Positions 22,889 through 31,990 of a DNA stretch of 64,000 bases are shown piece by piece. The notes below the pieces were generated by a model that worked only from the letters and a program-made list of their open reading frames with translations, searched no databases and was not told where the DNA came from. Numbering within the stretch: position 1 is the first letter of the stretch; each line of letters starts with the position of its first letter. The DNA is from Actinacidiphila glaucinigra (lineage in GTDB: Bacteria; Actinomycetota; Actinomycetes; Streptomycetales; Streptomycetaceae): NCBI RefSeq assembly GCF_900188405.1, contig NZ_FZOF01000015.1, positions 62,001-126,000 of the forward strand, in the 5' to 3' direction. A program made the translations under genes and the position numbers.

Positions 22889-24219
22889 GCACTCACCACG
22901 CACCCCAGCAGGCCGAGGAGCGGGAGACCACCGAGGGCCGGGTCTTCACGGTCACCGGCGGCGACTGGGACGAGCTGGCCGAGACGGTCGGCAAGGCCGA
23001 CGACGAGCGCATCGTCGTCAACATGGGCCCGCAGCACCCGTCCACCCACGGCGTGCTCCGGCTGATCCTCGAGATCGACGGCGAGACGGTCACCGAGGCC
23101 CGCTGCGGCATCGGCTACCTCCACACCGGCATCGAGAAGAACATGGAGTTCCGGACCTGGACCCAGGGGTCCACGTTCGTGACGCGCATGGACTACCTGA
23201 CGCCGTTCTTCAACGAGACGGCGTACTGCCTGGCGGTGGAGAAGCTGCTCGGCATCACCGACGCGGTCCCGGACCGCGCCTCGGTGATCCGCGTGATGCT
23301 GATGGAGCTGAACCGCATTTCCTCGCACCTGGTGGCCATCGCCACCGGCGGCATGGAGCTCGGCGCCACCACGATCATGATCTACGGCTTCCGCGACCGC
23401 GAACTGATCCTGGACCTCTTCGAGCTGATCACCGGCCTGCGGATGAACCACGCGTACATCCGCCCCGGCGGTCTCGCCCAGGACCTGCCGCCCGGCGCCG
23501 TGGACCAGGTCCGCGAGGTCGTGAAGAAGTTCCGCAAGAACCTCCCCGAGTACGACAAGCTCGCCACCGGCAACCCGATCTTCAAGGCCCGCATGCAGGA
23601 CGTGGGTTACCTGGACCTGGCGGGCTGCATGGCGCTCGGCGCCACCGGCCCGATCCTGCGCTCCACCGGCCTGCCGCACGACCTGCGCAAGTCGCAGCCG
23701 TACTGCGGCTACGAGAACTACGAGTTCGAGGTCCCGACCGTCGACACCTGCGACTCCTACGGGCGGTTCCTGCTCCGCCTGGAGGAGATGCGGCAGTCGC
23801 TGGACATCGTCGAGCAGTGCCTGGACCGGCTGCAGCCCGGCCCGGTCATGGTCGCCGACAAGAAGATCGCCTGGCCCGCGCAGCTCGCGCTCGGCCCGGA
23901 CGGGCTCGGCAACTCGCTCGACCACATCAAGAAGATCATGGGCACCTCCATGGAGGCCCTGATCCACCACTTCAAGCTGGTGACCGAGGGCTTCCGGGTT
24001 CCGGCCGGCCAGGCGTACGTCGCCGTCGAGTCGTCCAAGGGCGAACTCGGCGTCCACGTGGTCAGCGACGGGGGCACCCGCCCCTTCCGCGTCCACTTCC
24101 GCGACCCGTCCTTCACCAACCTGCAGACCATGGCGGCGATGTGCGAGGGCGGCCAGGTCGCCGACGTCATCGTCGCGGTGGCGTCCATCGACCCCGTGAT
24201 GGGAGGCGTCGACCGGTGA
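22885..24219 (+). CDS. nuoD: NADH-quinone oxidoreductase subunit NuoD
   Basis: The 444-residue 49-kDa-type subunit forms the quinone-binding pocket with NuoB. The quinone-head loop NMGPQHPSTHGVLR (about residues 48-61) is intact, including the His that contacts quinone. The GIGYLHTGIEKNMEFRTW and RMDYLTPFFNE elements follow. The GTG start overlaps the nuoC stop by 4 nt. This is the only nuoD in the window; the second nuo cluster has none. Confidence 0.97.
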   Translation: MSTHHAPQQAEERETTEGRVFTVTGGDWDELAETVGKADDERIVVNMGPQHPSTHGVLRLILEIDGETVTEARCGIGYLHTGIEKNMEFRTWTQGSTFVTRMDYLTPFFNETAYCLAVEKLLGITDAVPDRASVIRVMLMELNRISSHLVAIATGGMELGATTIMIYGFRDRELILDLFELITGLRMNHAYIRPGGLAQDLPPGAVDQVREVVKKFRKNLPEYDKLATGNPIFKARMQDVGYLDLAGCMALGATGPILRSTGLPHDLRKSQPYCGYENYEFEVPTVDTCDSYGRFLLRLEEMRQSLDIVEQCLDRLQPGPVMVADKKIAWPAQLALGPDGLGNSLDHIKKIMGTSMEALIHHFKLVTEGFRVPAGQAYVAVESSKGELGVHVVSDGGTRPFRVHFRDPSFTNLQTMAAMCEGGQVADVIVAVASIDPVMGGVDR

Positions 24220-25073
24220 CAGACGTATCACTCGGCATCCCCGCGATGCCCGCGCCGGACTACCCGGCCGACGTACGGCAGCGACTGGACGAGGACGCGG
24301 CGAAGATCATCGCGCGCTACCCCGGCAGCCGCAGCGCCCTGCTGCCGCTGCTGCACCTGGTGCAGGCGGAGGAGAGCTACGTCTCCCGCACCGGCGTGCG
24401 CTTCTGCGCGGAGCACTTGGGGCTGACCACGGCCGAGGTCACCGCGGTGGCCACCTTCTACTCGATGTACCGGCGCAAGCCGTCCGGCGAGTACCAGGTC
24501 GGGGTCTGCACCAACACGCTGTGCGCGGTCATGGGCGGCGACGCGATCTTCGACGAGCTCAAGCGCCACCTCGGCGTCGAGAACGGCGAGACCACCGACG
24601 ACGGCAAGGTCACGCTGGAGCACATCGAGTGCAACGCGGCCTGCGACTTCGCCCCCGTGGTGATGGTCAACTGGGAGTTCTTCGACAACCAGGACCCGGA
24701 GTCGGCCAAGCGGCTCGTCGACGACCTGCGCGCCGGCCGCACCGTCGAACCCACCCGCGGCGCTCCTCTCTGCTCGTACAAGGAGACGTCCCGGATCCTC
24801 GCCGGGTTCCCCGACGAGCGCCCCGGCGCCGTCGAGGCGACCGGCGGCGCCGGCCCCGCCTCGCTGGCGGGCCTGCGGCTCGCCCGCGGCGAGTCGCTGC
24901 CGGGCAACGGGGCCGGCGTGCCCCGGCAGACCTCCGCCCCGCCGCAGGACGAGACACCCCCGGCCCACCCCAGCTCCCACGACGCCCCCCTGGACTCCGC
25001 GGTCTCCGACCCGGAGCACCCGGCGGGACCGGTCACGCAGGAGCGCCCGACGGAAGGCGAGGAGGACCGGTGA
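24216..25073 (+). CDS. nuoE: NADH-quinone oxidoreductase subunit NuoE
   Basis: The 285-residue thioredoxin-fold subunit carries the N1a [2Fe-2S] cluster with ligands C98, C103 (CTNTLC), C139 and C143 (CNAAC). With NuoF and NuoG it forms the NADH-input module. Residues 205-285 are an extra Pro/Ala/Glu-rich tail that makes the protein longer than the roughly 170-240 residues usual in the family. It overlaps nuoD and nuoF by 4 nt each. Confidence 0.96.
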   Translation: MTDVSLGIPAMPAPDYPADVRQRLDEDAAKIIARYPGSRSALLPLLHLVQAEESYVSRTGVRFCAEHLGLTTAEVTAVATFYSMYRRKPSGEYQVGVCTNTLCAVMGGDAIFDELKRHLGVENGETTDDGKVTLEHIECNAACDFAPVVMVNWEFFDNQDPESAKRLVDDLRAGRTVEPTRGAPLCSYKETSRILAGFPDERPGAVEATGGAGPASLAGLRLARGESLPGNGAGVPRQTSAPPQDETPPAHPSSHDAPLDSAVSDPEHPAGPVTQERPTEGEEDR

Positions 25074-26407
25074 CCATGGTCGACTCGGCGGAGAAGGTGC
25101 TGGCACCCGTTCTCTCGGCCTTCTGGGACGATCCCCAGTCCTGGACCCTCGACACGTACCGCCGCCACGAGGGCTACGAGGGCCTGCGCAAGGCGCTGGC
25201 CCTGCCCCCGGACGACGTGATCGCCCTCGTGAAGGAGTCCGGCCTGCGCGGCCGCGGCGGCGCGGGCTTCCCCACCGGGATGAAGTGGCAGTTCATCCCG
25301 CAGGGCGACGGCAAGCCGCACTACCTCGTCGTCAACGCGGACGAGTCGGAGCCGGGCACCTGCAAGGACATCCCGCTGCTCTTCGCCAACCCGCACTCGC
25401 TCATCGAGGGCATGGTGATCGCCTGCCACGCGATCCGCTCCAACCACGCCTTCATCTACCTGCGCGGCGAGGTCGTGCCCGTGCTGCGGCGGCTGCACCA
25501 CGCGGTCGCCGAGGCGTACGAGGCCGGACTCCTCGGCAAGAACATCCTGGGCAGCGGCTTCGACCTGGAGCTGACCGTGCACGCCGGCGCCGGCGCGTAC
25601 ATCTGCGGTGAGGAGACCGCGCTGCTCGACTCCCTGGAGGGACGCCGCGGCCAGCCCCGGCTGCGCCCGCCCTTCCCGGCGGTCGAGGGCCTGTACGCCT
25701 GCCCGACGGTGGTCAACAACGTCGAGTCCATCGCGTCGGTGCCGTCGATCCTGCTCAAGGGCAAGGACTGGTTCCGCTCGATGGGCAGCGAGAAGTCCCC
25801 GGGCTTCACGCTCTACTCGCTCAGCGGCCACGTCGCCAACCCCGGCCAGTACGAGGCCCCGCTGGGCGTCACGCTGCGCCAGCTGCTCAACCTCAGCGGC
25901 GGCATGCGGCCCGGCCACCGGCTCAAGTTCTGGACCCCGGGCGGCTCCTCGACGCCGATGTTCACCGACGAGCACCTCGACGTCCCGCTGGACTACGAGG
26001 GCGTCGGCGCCGCGGGCTCCATGCTCGGCACCAAGGCGCTGCAGTGCTTCGACGAGACGACCTGCGTGGTGCGCGCCGTCACCCGCTGGACCGAGTTCTA
26101 CGCCCACGAGTCCTGCGGCAAGTGCACCCCGTGCCGCGAGGGCACCTACTGGCTCGTCCAGTTGCTGCGCGACATCGAGGCGGGCAAGGGGACCCTGGCG
26201 GACCTCGACAAGCTCGCCGACATCGCCGACAACATCAACGGCAAGTCCTTCTGCGCCCTCGGCGACGGAGCGGCCAGCCCGATCTTCTCCTCCCTCCAGT
26301 ACTTCCGCGACGAGTACGTGGAGCACCTGGAGGGCCGCGGCTGCCCCTTCGACCCGGCCAAGTCCACGGTCTGGGCCGACAAGTCTCACCTGGAGGTGAA
26401 CGCGTGA
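25070..26407 (+). CDS. nuoF: NADH-quinone oxidoreductase subunit NuoF
   Basis: The 445-residue subunit binds NADH, FMN and cluster N3. The glycine-rich FMN/NADH loop GRGGAGFPTGMKW lies near residues 61-73, and NADESEPGTCKD follows. The [4Fe-4S] ligands are C349, C352, C355 (SCGKCTPCREG) and C395 (SFCALGDG). The GTG at 25070 overlaps the nuoE stop; an ATG two codons later (25076) is equally possible because the GGAGG at 25061-25065 serves both. Confidence 0.96.
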   Translation: MTMVDSAEKVLAPVLSAFWDDPQSWTLDTYRRHEGYEGLRKALALPPDDVIALVKESGLRGRGGAGFPTGMKWQFIPQGDGKPHYLVVNADESEPGTCKDIPLLFANPHSLIEGMVIACHAIRSNHAFIYLRGEVVPVLRRLHHAVAEAYEAGLLGKNILGSGFDLELTVHAGAGAYICGEETALLDSLEGRRGQPRLRPPFPAVEGLYACPTVVNNVESIASVPSILLKGKDWFRSMGSEKSPGFTLYSLSGHVANPGQYEAPLGVTLRQLLNLSGGMRPGHRLKFWTPGGSSTPMFTDEHLDVPLDYEGVGAAGSMLGTKALQCFDETTCVVRAVTRWTEFYAHESCGKCTPCREGTYWLVQLLRDIEAGKGTLADLDKLADIADNINGKSFCALGDGAASPIFSSLQYFRDEYVEHLEGRGCPFDPAKSTVWADKSHLEVNA

Positions 26408-28905
26408 CCGTCACGACCAACGCCGCCTCCGGTGAGGCGGCGGTGCCGCCCGAGGACCTGGTGTCCGTCAGCATCGACGGCGTCGAGATCTCCGTGCCCA
26501 AGGGCACCCTGGTGATCCGTGCCGCCGAGATGATCGGCATCGAGATCCCGCGCTTCTGCGACCATCCCCTTCTCGACCCCGTGGGCGCCTGCCGCCAGTG
26601 CATCGTCGAGGTCGAGGGCCAGCGCAAGCCGATGGCGTCCTGCACGATCACCTGCACCGACGGGATGGTCGTCAGGACCCAGCTCACCTCCGGCGTCGCG
26701 GACAAGGCCCAGCGCGGGGTGATGGAGCTGCTGCTCATCAACCACCCGCTGGACTGCCCGGTCTGCGACAAGGGCGGCGAGTGCCCGCTGCAGAACCAGG
26801 CGATGTCCGCCGGCCAGGCCGACACCCGCTTCGAGGGCCGCAAGCGGACTTACGAGAAGCCGGTCCCGATCTCCACCCAGGTGCTGCTGGACCGCGAGCG
26901 CTGCGTGCTGTGCGCGCGCTGCACCCGCTTCTCGCAGCAGGTCGCCGGCGACCCGATGATCGAACTGCTGGAGCGCGGCGCGCTGCAGCAGGTCGGCATC
27001 GGCGAGGGCGACCCCTTCCAGTCGTACTTCTCCGGCAACACCATCCAGATCTGCCCGGTCGGTGCCCTGACCTCGGCGGCCTACCGCTTCCGGTCCCGGC
27101 CCTTCGACCTGGTCTCCTCGCCGAGCGTGTGCGAGCACTGCGCGGGCGGCTGCGCCACCCGTACCGACCACCGGCGCGGCAAGGTCATGCGCCGGCTCGC
27201 GCAGGACGACCCCGAGGTCAACGAGGAGTGGATCTGCGACAAGGGCCGCTTCGGGTTCCGTTACGCGCAGCGCCCCGAGCGGCTCACCACCCCGCTGGTC
27301 CGCAACGCCGACACCGGTGAGCTGGAGGCCGCGAGCTGGCCCGAGGCCCTGGAGGCCGCGGCCCGCGGGCTCGCGGCGGCCCGCGGCCGCACGGGCGTGC
27401 TGACCGGCGGCCGGCTCACCGTCGAGGACGCGTACGCCTACGCCAAGTTCGCGCGCGTCGCCCTCGACACCAACGACGTCGACTTCCGGGCCCGCGCGCA
27501 CTCCTCGGAGGAGGCCGACTTCCTGGCGGCCGTCGTGGCGGGCCGCGGCCGGGACCTGTCCGGCGACGGGGTCACCTACACCCTGCTGGAGAAGGCCCCC
27601 GCCGTCCTGCTGGCCGGACTGGAGGCCGAGGAGGAGGCGCCCGGCGTCTTCCTGCGGCTGCGCAAGGCCTGGCGGGGGCACAAGCAGCGCACCTTCGCGC
27701 TGGCCCCGTTCGCCACCCGCGGGCTGGAGAAGGCGGGCGGCACCCTGCTGCCCGCCGCGCCCGGCACCGAGACCGAGTGGCTGGACGCCCTCGCCGGTGG
27801 CGTCGGGCTGGACGGCAACGGACTCACCGCCCACGAGGCGCTGCGCGCCGAGGGCTCGGTCGTCCTGGTCGGCGAGCGGCTGGCCGCCGTCCCCGGCGCG
27901 CTGACCGCGGTCGTGCGGTTCGCCCGGGCGACCGGTGCCCGGCTGGCGTGGATCCCGCGCCGCGCGGGCGAGCGCGGTGCCGTCGAGGCGGGCGCCCTGC
28001 CCGGGCTGCTGCCCGGCGGCCGCCCGGTCACCGACCCGCGGGCCCGCGACGAGGTCGCCGAGGTCTGGGGCGTGGCCACGCTCCCGTCCCGCCACGGCCG
28101 CGACACCGGCGGGATCCTGGAGGCGGCCGCGAGCGGCGAGCTCGGCGCGCTGCTGGTCGGCGGCGTCGAGCCGGCCGACCTGCCCGACCCGGCCCTGGCC
28201 CGCGCGGCACTGGACGCGGCGGGCTTCGTGGTCAGCCTGGAGCAGCGCCCCGGCGAGGTCACCGAGCGGGCGGACGTCGTCCTGCCGGTCGCCGCGGTCG
28301 CCGAGAAGGCCGGCACCTTCCTCAACTGGGAGGGCCGGGTGCGGCTCTTCGAGGCCGCGATCAAGCCGGGCCAGCAGGTCCAGCGCCACCAGTACCCGGA
28401 CGCCCGGGTGCTGACCATGGTGGCCGACGCGATGGACGTCGCCCTCGGGCTCGCCGACGTGGGCTCGGCCCGCGCCGAGCTGTCCCGGCTCGCCCCGTAC
28501 GAGGGCCCGCGGGCCGCGGCGCCGCAGGAGACCGGCCGGCAGCTGCCGAAGCCCGGCAGCGGCGAGGCGGTCCTCGCGGGCCACCGGCTGCTGCTCGACC
28601 AGGGCCTGCTGCAACAGGGCGACGACGCCCTGGCCGGCACCCGCCACCCGGCGGTCGCCCGTGTGTCGGCGACCACGGCGAAGGAGATCGGCGTCGCCGA
28701 CGGCGAGCCGCTGGAGGTGTCCGGTCCGCTGGGCACGGTCCGGCTGCCGCTGCAGGTGACGGCGATGGCCGACCGGATCGTGTGGGTGCCCCTCAACTCG
28801 GCCGGCGGGGGAGTCGCCTCGGACACCGGCGCACTGCCGGGCCAGATCGTCCGGATCGCCCCGGCCGCCGTGGACGCCGCTGCCGCACCGGAGGTGACCC
28901 CGTGA
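26404..28905 (+). CDS. nuoG: NADH-quinone oxidoreductase subunit NuoG
   Basis: This is the largest subunit, with 833 residues. The N-terminal ferredoxin-like domain has the [2Fe-2S] ligands C52, C63, C66 and C80. Next are the His/Cys N5-type motif (HPLDCPVCDKGGECPLQ, from about residue 117) and the ARCTRFSQQVAGDP cluster region near 175-190. The segment CEHCAGGCATRTDH (about 243-256) adds the four-Cys motif for the N7-type extra cluster seen in some bacteria. The remainder is molybdopterin-oxidoreductase-like but without cofactor function. Confidence 0.95.
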   Translation: MTVTTNAASGEAAVPPEDLVSVSIDGVEISVPKGTLVIRAAEMIGIEIPRFCDHPLLDPVGACRQCIVEVEGQRKPMASCTITCTDGMVVRTQLTSGVADKAQRGVMELLLINHPLDCPVCDKGGECPLQNQAMSAGQADTRFEGRKRTYEKPVPISTQVLLDRERCVLCARCTRFSQQVAGDPMIELLERGALQQVGIGEGDPFQSYFSGNTIQICPVGALTSAAYRFRSRPFDLVSSPSVCEHCAGGCATRTDHRRGKVMRRLAQDDPEVNEEWICDKGRFGFRYAQRPERLTTPLVRNADTGELEAASWPEALEAAARGLAAARGRTGVLTGGRLTVEDAYAYAKFARVALDTNDVDFRARAHSSEEADFLAAVVAGRGRDLSGDGVTYTLLEKAPAVLLAGLEAEEEAPGVFLRLRKAWRGHKQRTFALAPFATRGLEKAGGTLLPAAPGTETEWLDALAGGVGLDGNGLTAHEALRAEGSVVLVGERLAAVPGALTAVVRFARATGARLAWIPRRAGERGAVEAGALPGLLPGGRPVTDPRARDEVAEVWGVATLPSRHGRDTGGILEAAASGELGALLVGGVEPADLPDPALARAALDAAGFVVSLEQRPGEVTERADVVLPVAAVAEKAGTFLNWEGRVRLFEAAIKPGQQVQRHQYPDARVLTMVADAMDVALGLADVGSARAELSRLAPYEGPRAAAPQETGRQLPKPGSGEAVLAGHRLLLDQGLLQQGDDALAGTRHPAVARVSATTAKEIGVADGEPLEVSGPLGTVRLPLQVTAMADRIVWVPLNSAGGGVASDTGALPGQIVRIAPAAVDAAAAPEVTP

Positions 28906-30239
28906 ATGGACTGACCACGCTCGCCGCCGAGGACCTGTCCCTGTTCGGACGGGACCCGTGGTGGCTGATCGCCATCAAGGCGGTCTTCTGCTTCGCGTTC
29001 CTGATGGTGACCGTGCTCTTCTCCATCGTGTGGGAGCGCAAGGTCGTCGCGTGGATGCAGCTGCGCATCGGCCCCAACCGGCACGGCCCCTGGGGCATGC
29101 TCCAGTCGCTCGCCGACGGCGTGAAGCTGATGCTCAAGGAAGACCTGATCGTCAAGAAGGCCGACAAGGTCGTCTACGTGCTGGCCCCGATCGTGGCGGC
29201 CATCCCGGCCTTCATGGCGATCGCGGTGATCCCCTTCGGCCCGGCGGGCAACGAGATCTCCATCTTCGGCCACCGCACGCCGATGCAGCTCACCGACCTG
29301 CCGATCGGCGTCCTCTACATCCTGGCCACCGCCTCCGTCGGCATCTACGGCATCGTGCTGGCCGGCTGGTCCTCCGGCTCGACGTACCCGCTCCTCGGCG
29401 GACTGCGCTCCTGCGCGCAGATGATCTCCTACGAGATCGCGATGGGCGTCGCCTTCGCGTCGGTCTTCCTCTACTCCGGCTCGATGTCGACCTCGCAGAT
29501 CGTCGCCCAGCAGGAGGACCGCTGGTACGTGCTGCTGCTGCCGGTGTCCTTCATCATCTACATCGGCACCATGGTCGGCGAGACCAACCGCGCCCCGTTC
29601 GACATGCCCGAGTCCGAGGGCGACCTGGTCGGCGGCTTCAACACCGAGTACTCCTCGATCAAGTTCGCGCTCTTCATGCTCGCCGAGTACGTGAACATGG
29701 TGACGGTCTCGGCGGTGGCCACCACGCTCTTCCTGGGCGGCTGGCGGGCCCCGTGGCCCATCAGCACCTTCTGGGAGGGCGCCAACCACGGCTGGTGGCC
29801 GCTGCTCTGGTTCGTGATCAAGGTGCAGCTGCTGCTCTTCTTCTTCATCTGGCTGCGCGGCACGCTCCCCCGCGTCCGCTACGACCAGCTGATGAAGCTG
29901 GGCTGGAAGGTCCTGATCCCGGTCTCGATGGTGTGGCTGATGCTGGTCGCCACCGTCCGGGCGCTGCGCAACGAGAACTACGACTTCCAGTCGATCGTGC
30001 TCTACGTCGGCGGCGGCGTGGTCCTGCTGCTCCTGCTCTCCCTGGTCTACGACGTCTTCCGCGACCGCGGCGACAAGGCCCGGGAGGCAGCCGAACAGGC
30101 CGGGCCGCAGGAGCCGTTCGATCCCATGGCGGGCGGGTTCCCCGTGCCGCCGCTGCCCGGCCAGGAGCTGCCGCCCGTCCCGCGGCGGCCGTCCCGTGCG
30201 GAGCGTCAACTCGTAGGCAAGGAGGCCGACGATGCCTGA
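28902..30239 (+). CDS. nuoH: NADH-quinone oxidoreductase subunit NuoH
   Basis: The 445-residue membrane subunit with eight or nine helices forms the entry to the quinone chamber. The conserved ERKVVAWMQLRIGPNRHGP (about residues 46-64) and GETNRAPFDMPESEGDLVGG (about 227-246) loops are intact. A C-terminal tail of about 60 residues, rich in Pro and charged residues, makes it much longer than NuoH of the second cluster (320). It overlaps nuoG by 4 nt and nuoI by 8 nt. Confidence 0.97.
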   Translation: MNGLTTLAAEDLSLFGRDPWWLIAIKAVFCFAFLMVTVLFSIVWERKVVAWMQLRIGPNRHGPWGMLQSLADGVKLMLKEDLIVKKADKVVYVLAPIVAAIPAFMAIAVIPFGPAGNEISIFGHRTPMQLTDLPIGVLYILATASVGIYGIVLAGWSSGSTYPLLGGLRSCAQMISYEIAMGVAFASVFLYSGSMSTSQIVAQQEDRWYVLLLPVSFIIYIGTMVGETNRAPFDMPESEGDLVGGFNTEYSSIKFALFMLAEYVNMVTVSAVATTLFLGGWRAPWPISTFWEGANHGWWPLLWFVIKVQLLLFFFIWLRGTLPRVRYDQLMKLGWKVLIPVSMVWLMLVATVRALRNENYDFQSIVLYVGGGVVLLLLLSLVYDVFRDRGDKAREAAEQAGPQEPFDPMAGGFPVPPLPGQELPPVPRRPSRAERQLVGKEADDA

Positions 30240-30888
30240 GTTCCTGGGCCCGGTCGCGGGCTTCGGCGTGACCTTCAAGGCCATGTTCAAGAAGCGCCTG
30301 ACCGAGCAGTACCCCGAGGAGAAGAAGCCGACCGCGCCGCGGTTCCACGGCCGCCACCAGCTGAACCGGCACCCGGACGGGCTGGAGAAGTGCGTGGGCT
30401 GCGAGCTGTGCGCCTGGGCCTGCCCGGCGGACGCGATCTACGTCGAGGGCGCCGACAACACCGACGAGGAGCGCTACTCGCCGGGTGAGCGCTACGGCCG
30501 CGTCTACCAGATCAACTACGCCCGCTGCATCCTGTGCGGGCTGTGCATCGAGGCCTGCCCGACGCGCGCCCTGACCATGACCAACGAGTACGAACTCGCC
30601 GACAGCAGCCGCGAGTCGCTGATCTTCACCAAGGAGCAGCTGCTCGCGGGCCTGGACGAGAACATGGTCGACACCCCGCACGCGATCTTCCCCGGCATGG
30701 ACGAGGGCGACTACTACCGCGGCGCCGTGACCCACGCGGCACCCGGGACCGAGCGCCAGGTCGCGGTCTCCAAGGGCGAGAAGCCGGACGAGACGGCGCG
30801 GGGCGAGCGGGACGGCGAAGAGGCGGCGGGCGCACAGGTCCCCGCGACCGGCGCCGCCGCTCCGGCCGGGACGGGAGGCGAGGCATGA
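30232..30888 (+). CDS. nuoI: NADH-quinone oxidoreductase subunit NuoI
   Basis: The 218-residue ferredoxin-like subunit carries clusters N6a and N6b. Ligand sets are C54/C57/C60/C64 and C99/C102/C105/C109, each of the C-x2-C-x2-C-x3-CP form. It passes electrons from NuoG to NuoB. The last 50 residues are an Ala/Glu/Gly-rich tail. It begins 8 nt inside nuoH. Confidence 0.97.
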   Translation: MPEFLGPVAGFGVTFKAMFKKRLTEQYPEEKKPTAPRFHGRHQLNRHPDGLEKCVGCELCAWACPADAIYVEGADNTDEERYSPGERYGRVYQINYARCILCGLCIEACPTRALTMTNEYELADSSRESLIFTKEQLLAGLDENMVDTPHAIFPGMDEGDYYRGAVTHAAPGTERQVAVSKGEKPDETARGERDGEEAAGAQVPATGAAAPAGTGGEA

Positions 30889-31682
30889 ACGGCGTGACCA
30901 CGCTGGCCGCATACACCACCTCCACCGGGGAGGCGGTCCAGTTCTGGGTGCTCGGCACCGTCGCGGTGCTCGGCGCGCTCGCGACCGTACTGATGAAGAA
31001 GGCCGTGCACAGCGCACTGTCGCTCGCCGGGACGATGATCGTCCTGGCGGTCTTCTACCTGGCCCAGGGCGCGTACTTCCTCGGGGTCGTCCAGATCGTC
31101 GTCTACACCGGCGCGATCATGATGCTCTTCCTCTTCGTCGTCATGCTGGTCGGCATCACCGCCGCCGACTCGCTCAAGGAGACGCTGAAGGGGCAGCGCT
31201 GGCTGGCCGCCGGTGCCGGACTCGGCTTCGGCGTGCTGCTGATCGCCGGCATCGCCAACGCCTCGATCAAGAACTTCCAGGGGCTCGGCCAGGCCAACGC
31301 CGGCGGCAACGTCGAGGGACTCGCCTCCCTGATCTTCACCAAGTACGTGTGGGCCTTCGAGATCACCGGCGCGCTGCTCATCACCGCCGCCATCGGCGCG
31401 ATGGTCCTCACCCACCGCGAGCGCACCGAGGCCCGCGCCACCCAGCGCGAACTCGCCGAGCGGCGCGTGCGCGAGGGCAAGCAGATCACCCCGCTCCCCG
31501 CGCCCGGCGTCTACGCCCGCAACAACGCGGTCGACGTCCCCGGCCTGCTGCCGGACGGGACGGTCTCGGAGCTCAGCGTCAGCCCGACGCTGCGCGGCCG
31601 CGGCCAGTACCGGGACGTCTCCGCGGAGTCGGTCGCCAAGGTCGCCGAGCTGGAACAGCGCTCCGAGGAGGCGTCGAAGTGA
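30885..31682 (+). CDS. nuoJ: NADH-quinone oxidoreductase subunit NuoJ
   Basis: The 265-residue membrane subunit has five helices (residues 15-180) including the conserved VQIVVYTGAIMMLFLFVVML segment (about residues 66-85) with the pi-bulge helix involved in coupling. A hydrophilic C-terminal tail of about 80 residues, ending in a charged EQRSEEASK, is longer than usual. It overlaps nuoI and nuoK by 4 nt. Confidence 0.95.
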   Translation: MNGVTTLAAYTTSTGEAVQFWVLGTVAVLGALATVLMKKAVHSALSLAGTMIVLAVFYLAQGAYFLGVVQIVVYTGAIMMLFLFVVMLVGITAADSLKETLKGQRWLAAGAGLGFGVLLIAGIANASIKNFQGLGQANAGGNVEGLASLIFTKYVWAFEITGALLITAAIGAMVLTHRERTEARATQRELAERRVREGKQITPLPAPGVYARNNAVDVPGLLPDGTVSELSVSPTLRGRGQYRDVSAESVAKVAELEQRSEEASK

Positions 31683-31978
31683 ATCCGGTCAACTACCTGT
31701 ACCTGTCGGCGCTGCTGTTCACCATCGGCGCCGCCGGGGTGCTGATCCGGCGCAACGCGATCATCGTCTTCATGTGCGTCGAGCTGATGCTGAACGCCGC
31801 CAACCTGGCGTTCGTCACCTTCTCCCGCATGCACGGCAACCTCGACGGCCAGATCATCGCCTTCTTCACGATGGTCGTCGCCGCCGCGGAGGTCGTCGTG
31901 GGTCTGGCGATCATCGTGACGATCTTCCGCTCCCGCCACTCGGCCTCGGTCGACGACGCCAGCCTGATGAAGCTCTAA
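31679..31978 (+). CDS. nuoK: NADH-quinone oxidoreductase subunit NuoK
   Basis: The 99-residue, three-helix subunit has the two buried Glu residues of the proton path, in MCVELMLNAANL (about residue 36) and AAAEVVVGLAI (about residue 72). Length and sequence are typical. The GTG start overlaps the nuoJ stop by 4 nt. Confidence 0.97.
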   Translation: MNPVNYLYLSALLFTIGAAGVLIRRNAIIVFMCVELMLNAANLAFVTFSRMHGNLDGQIIAFFTMVVAAAEVVVGLAIIVTIFRSRHSASVDDASLMKL

Positions 31979-31990
31979 GGGGTAGCGACA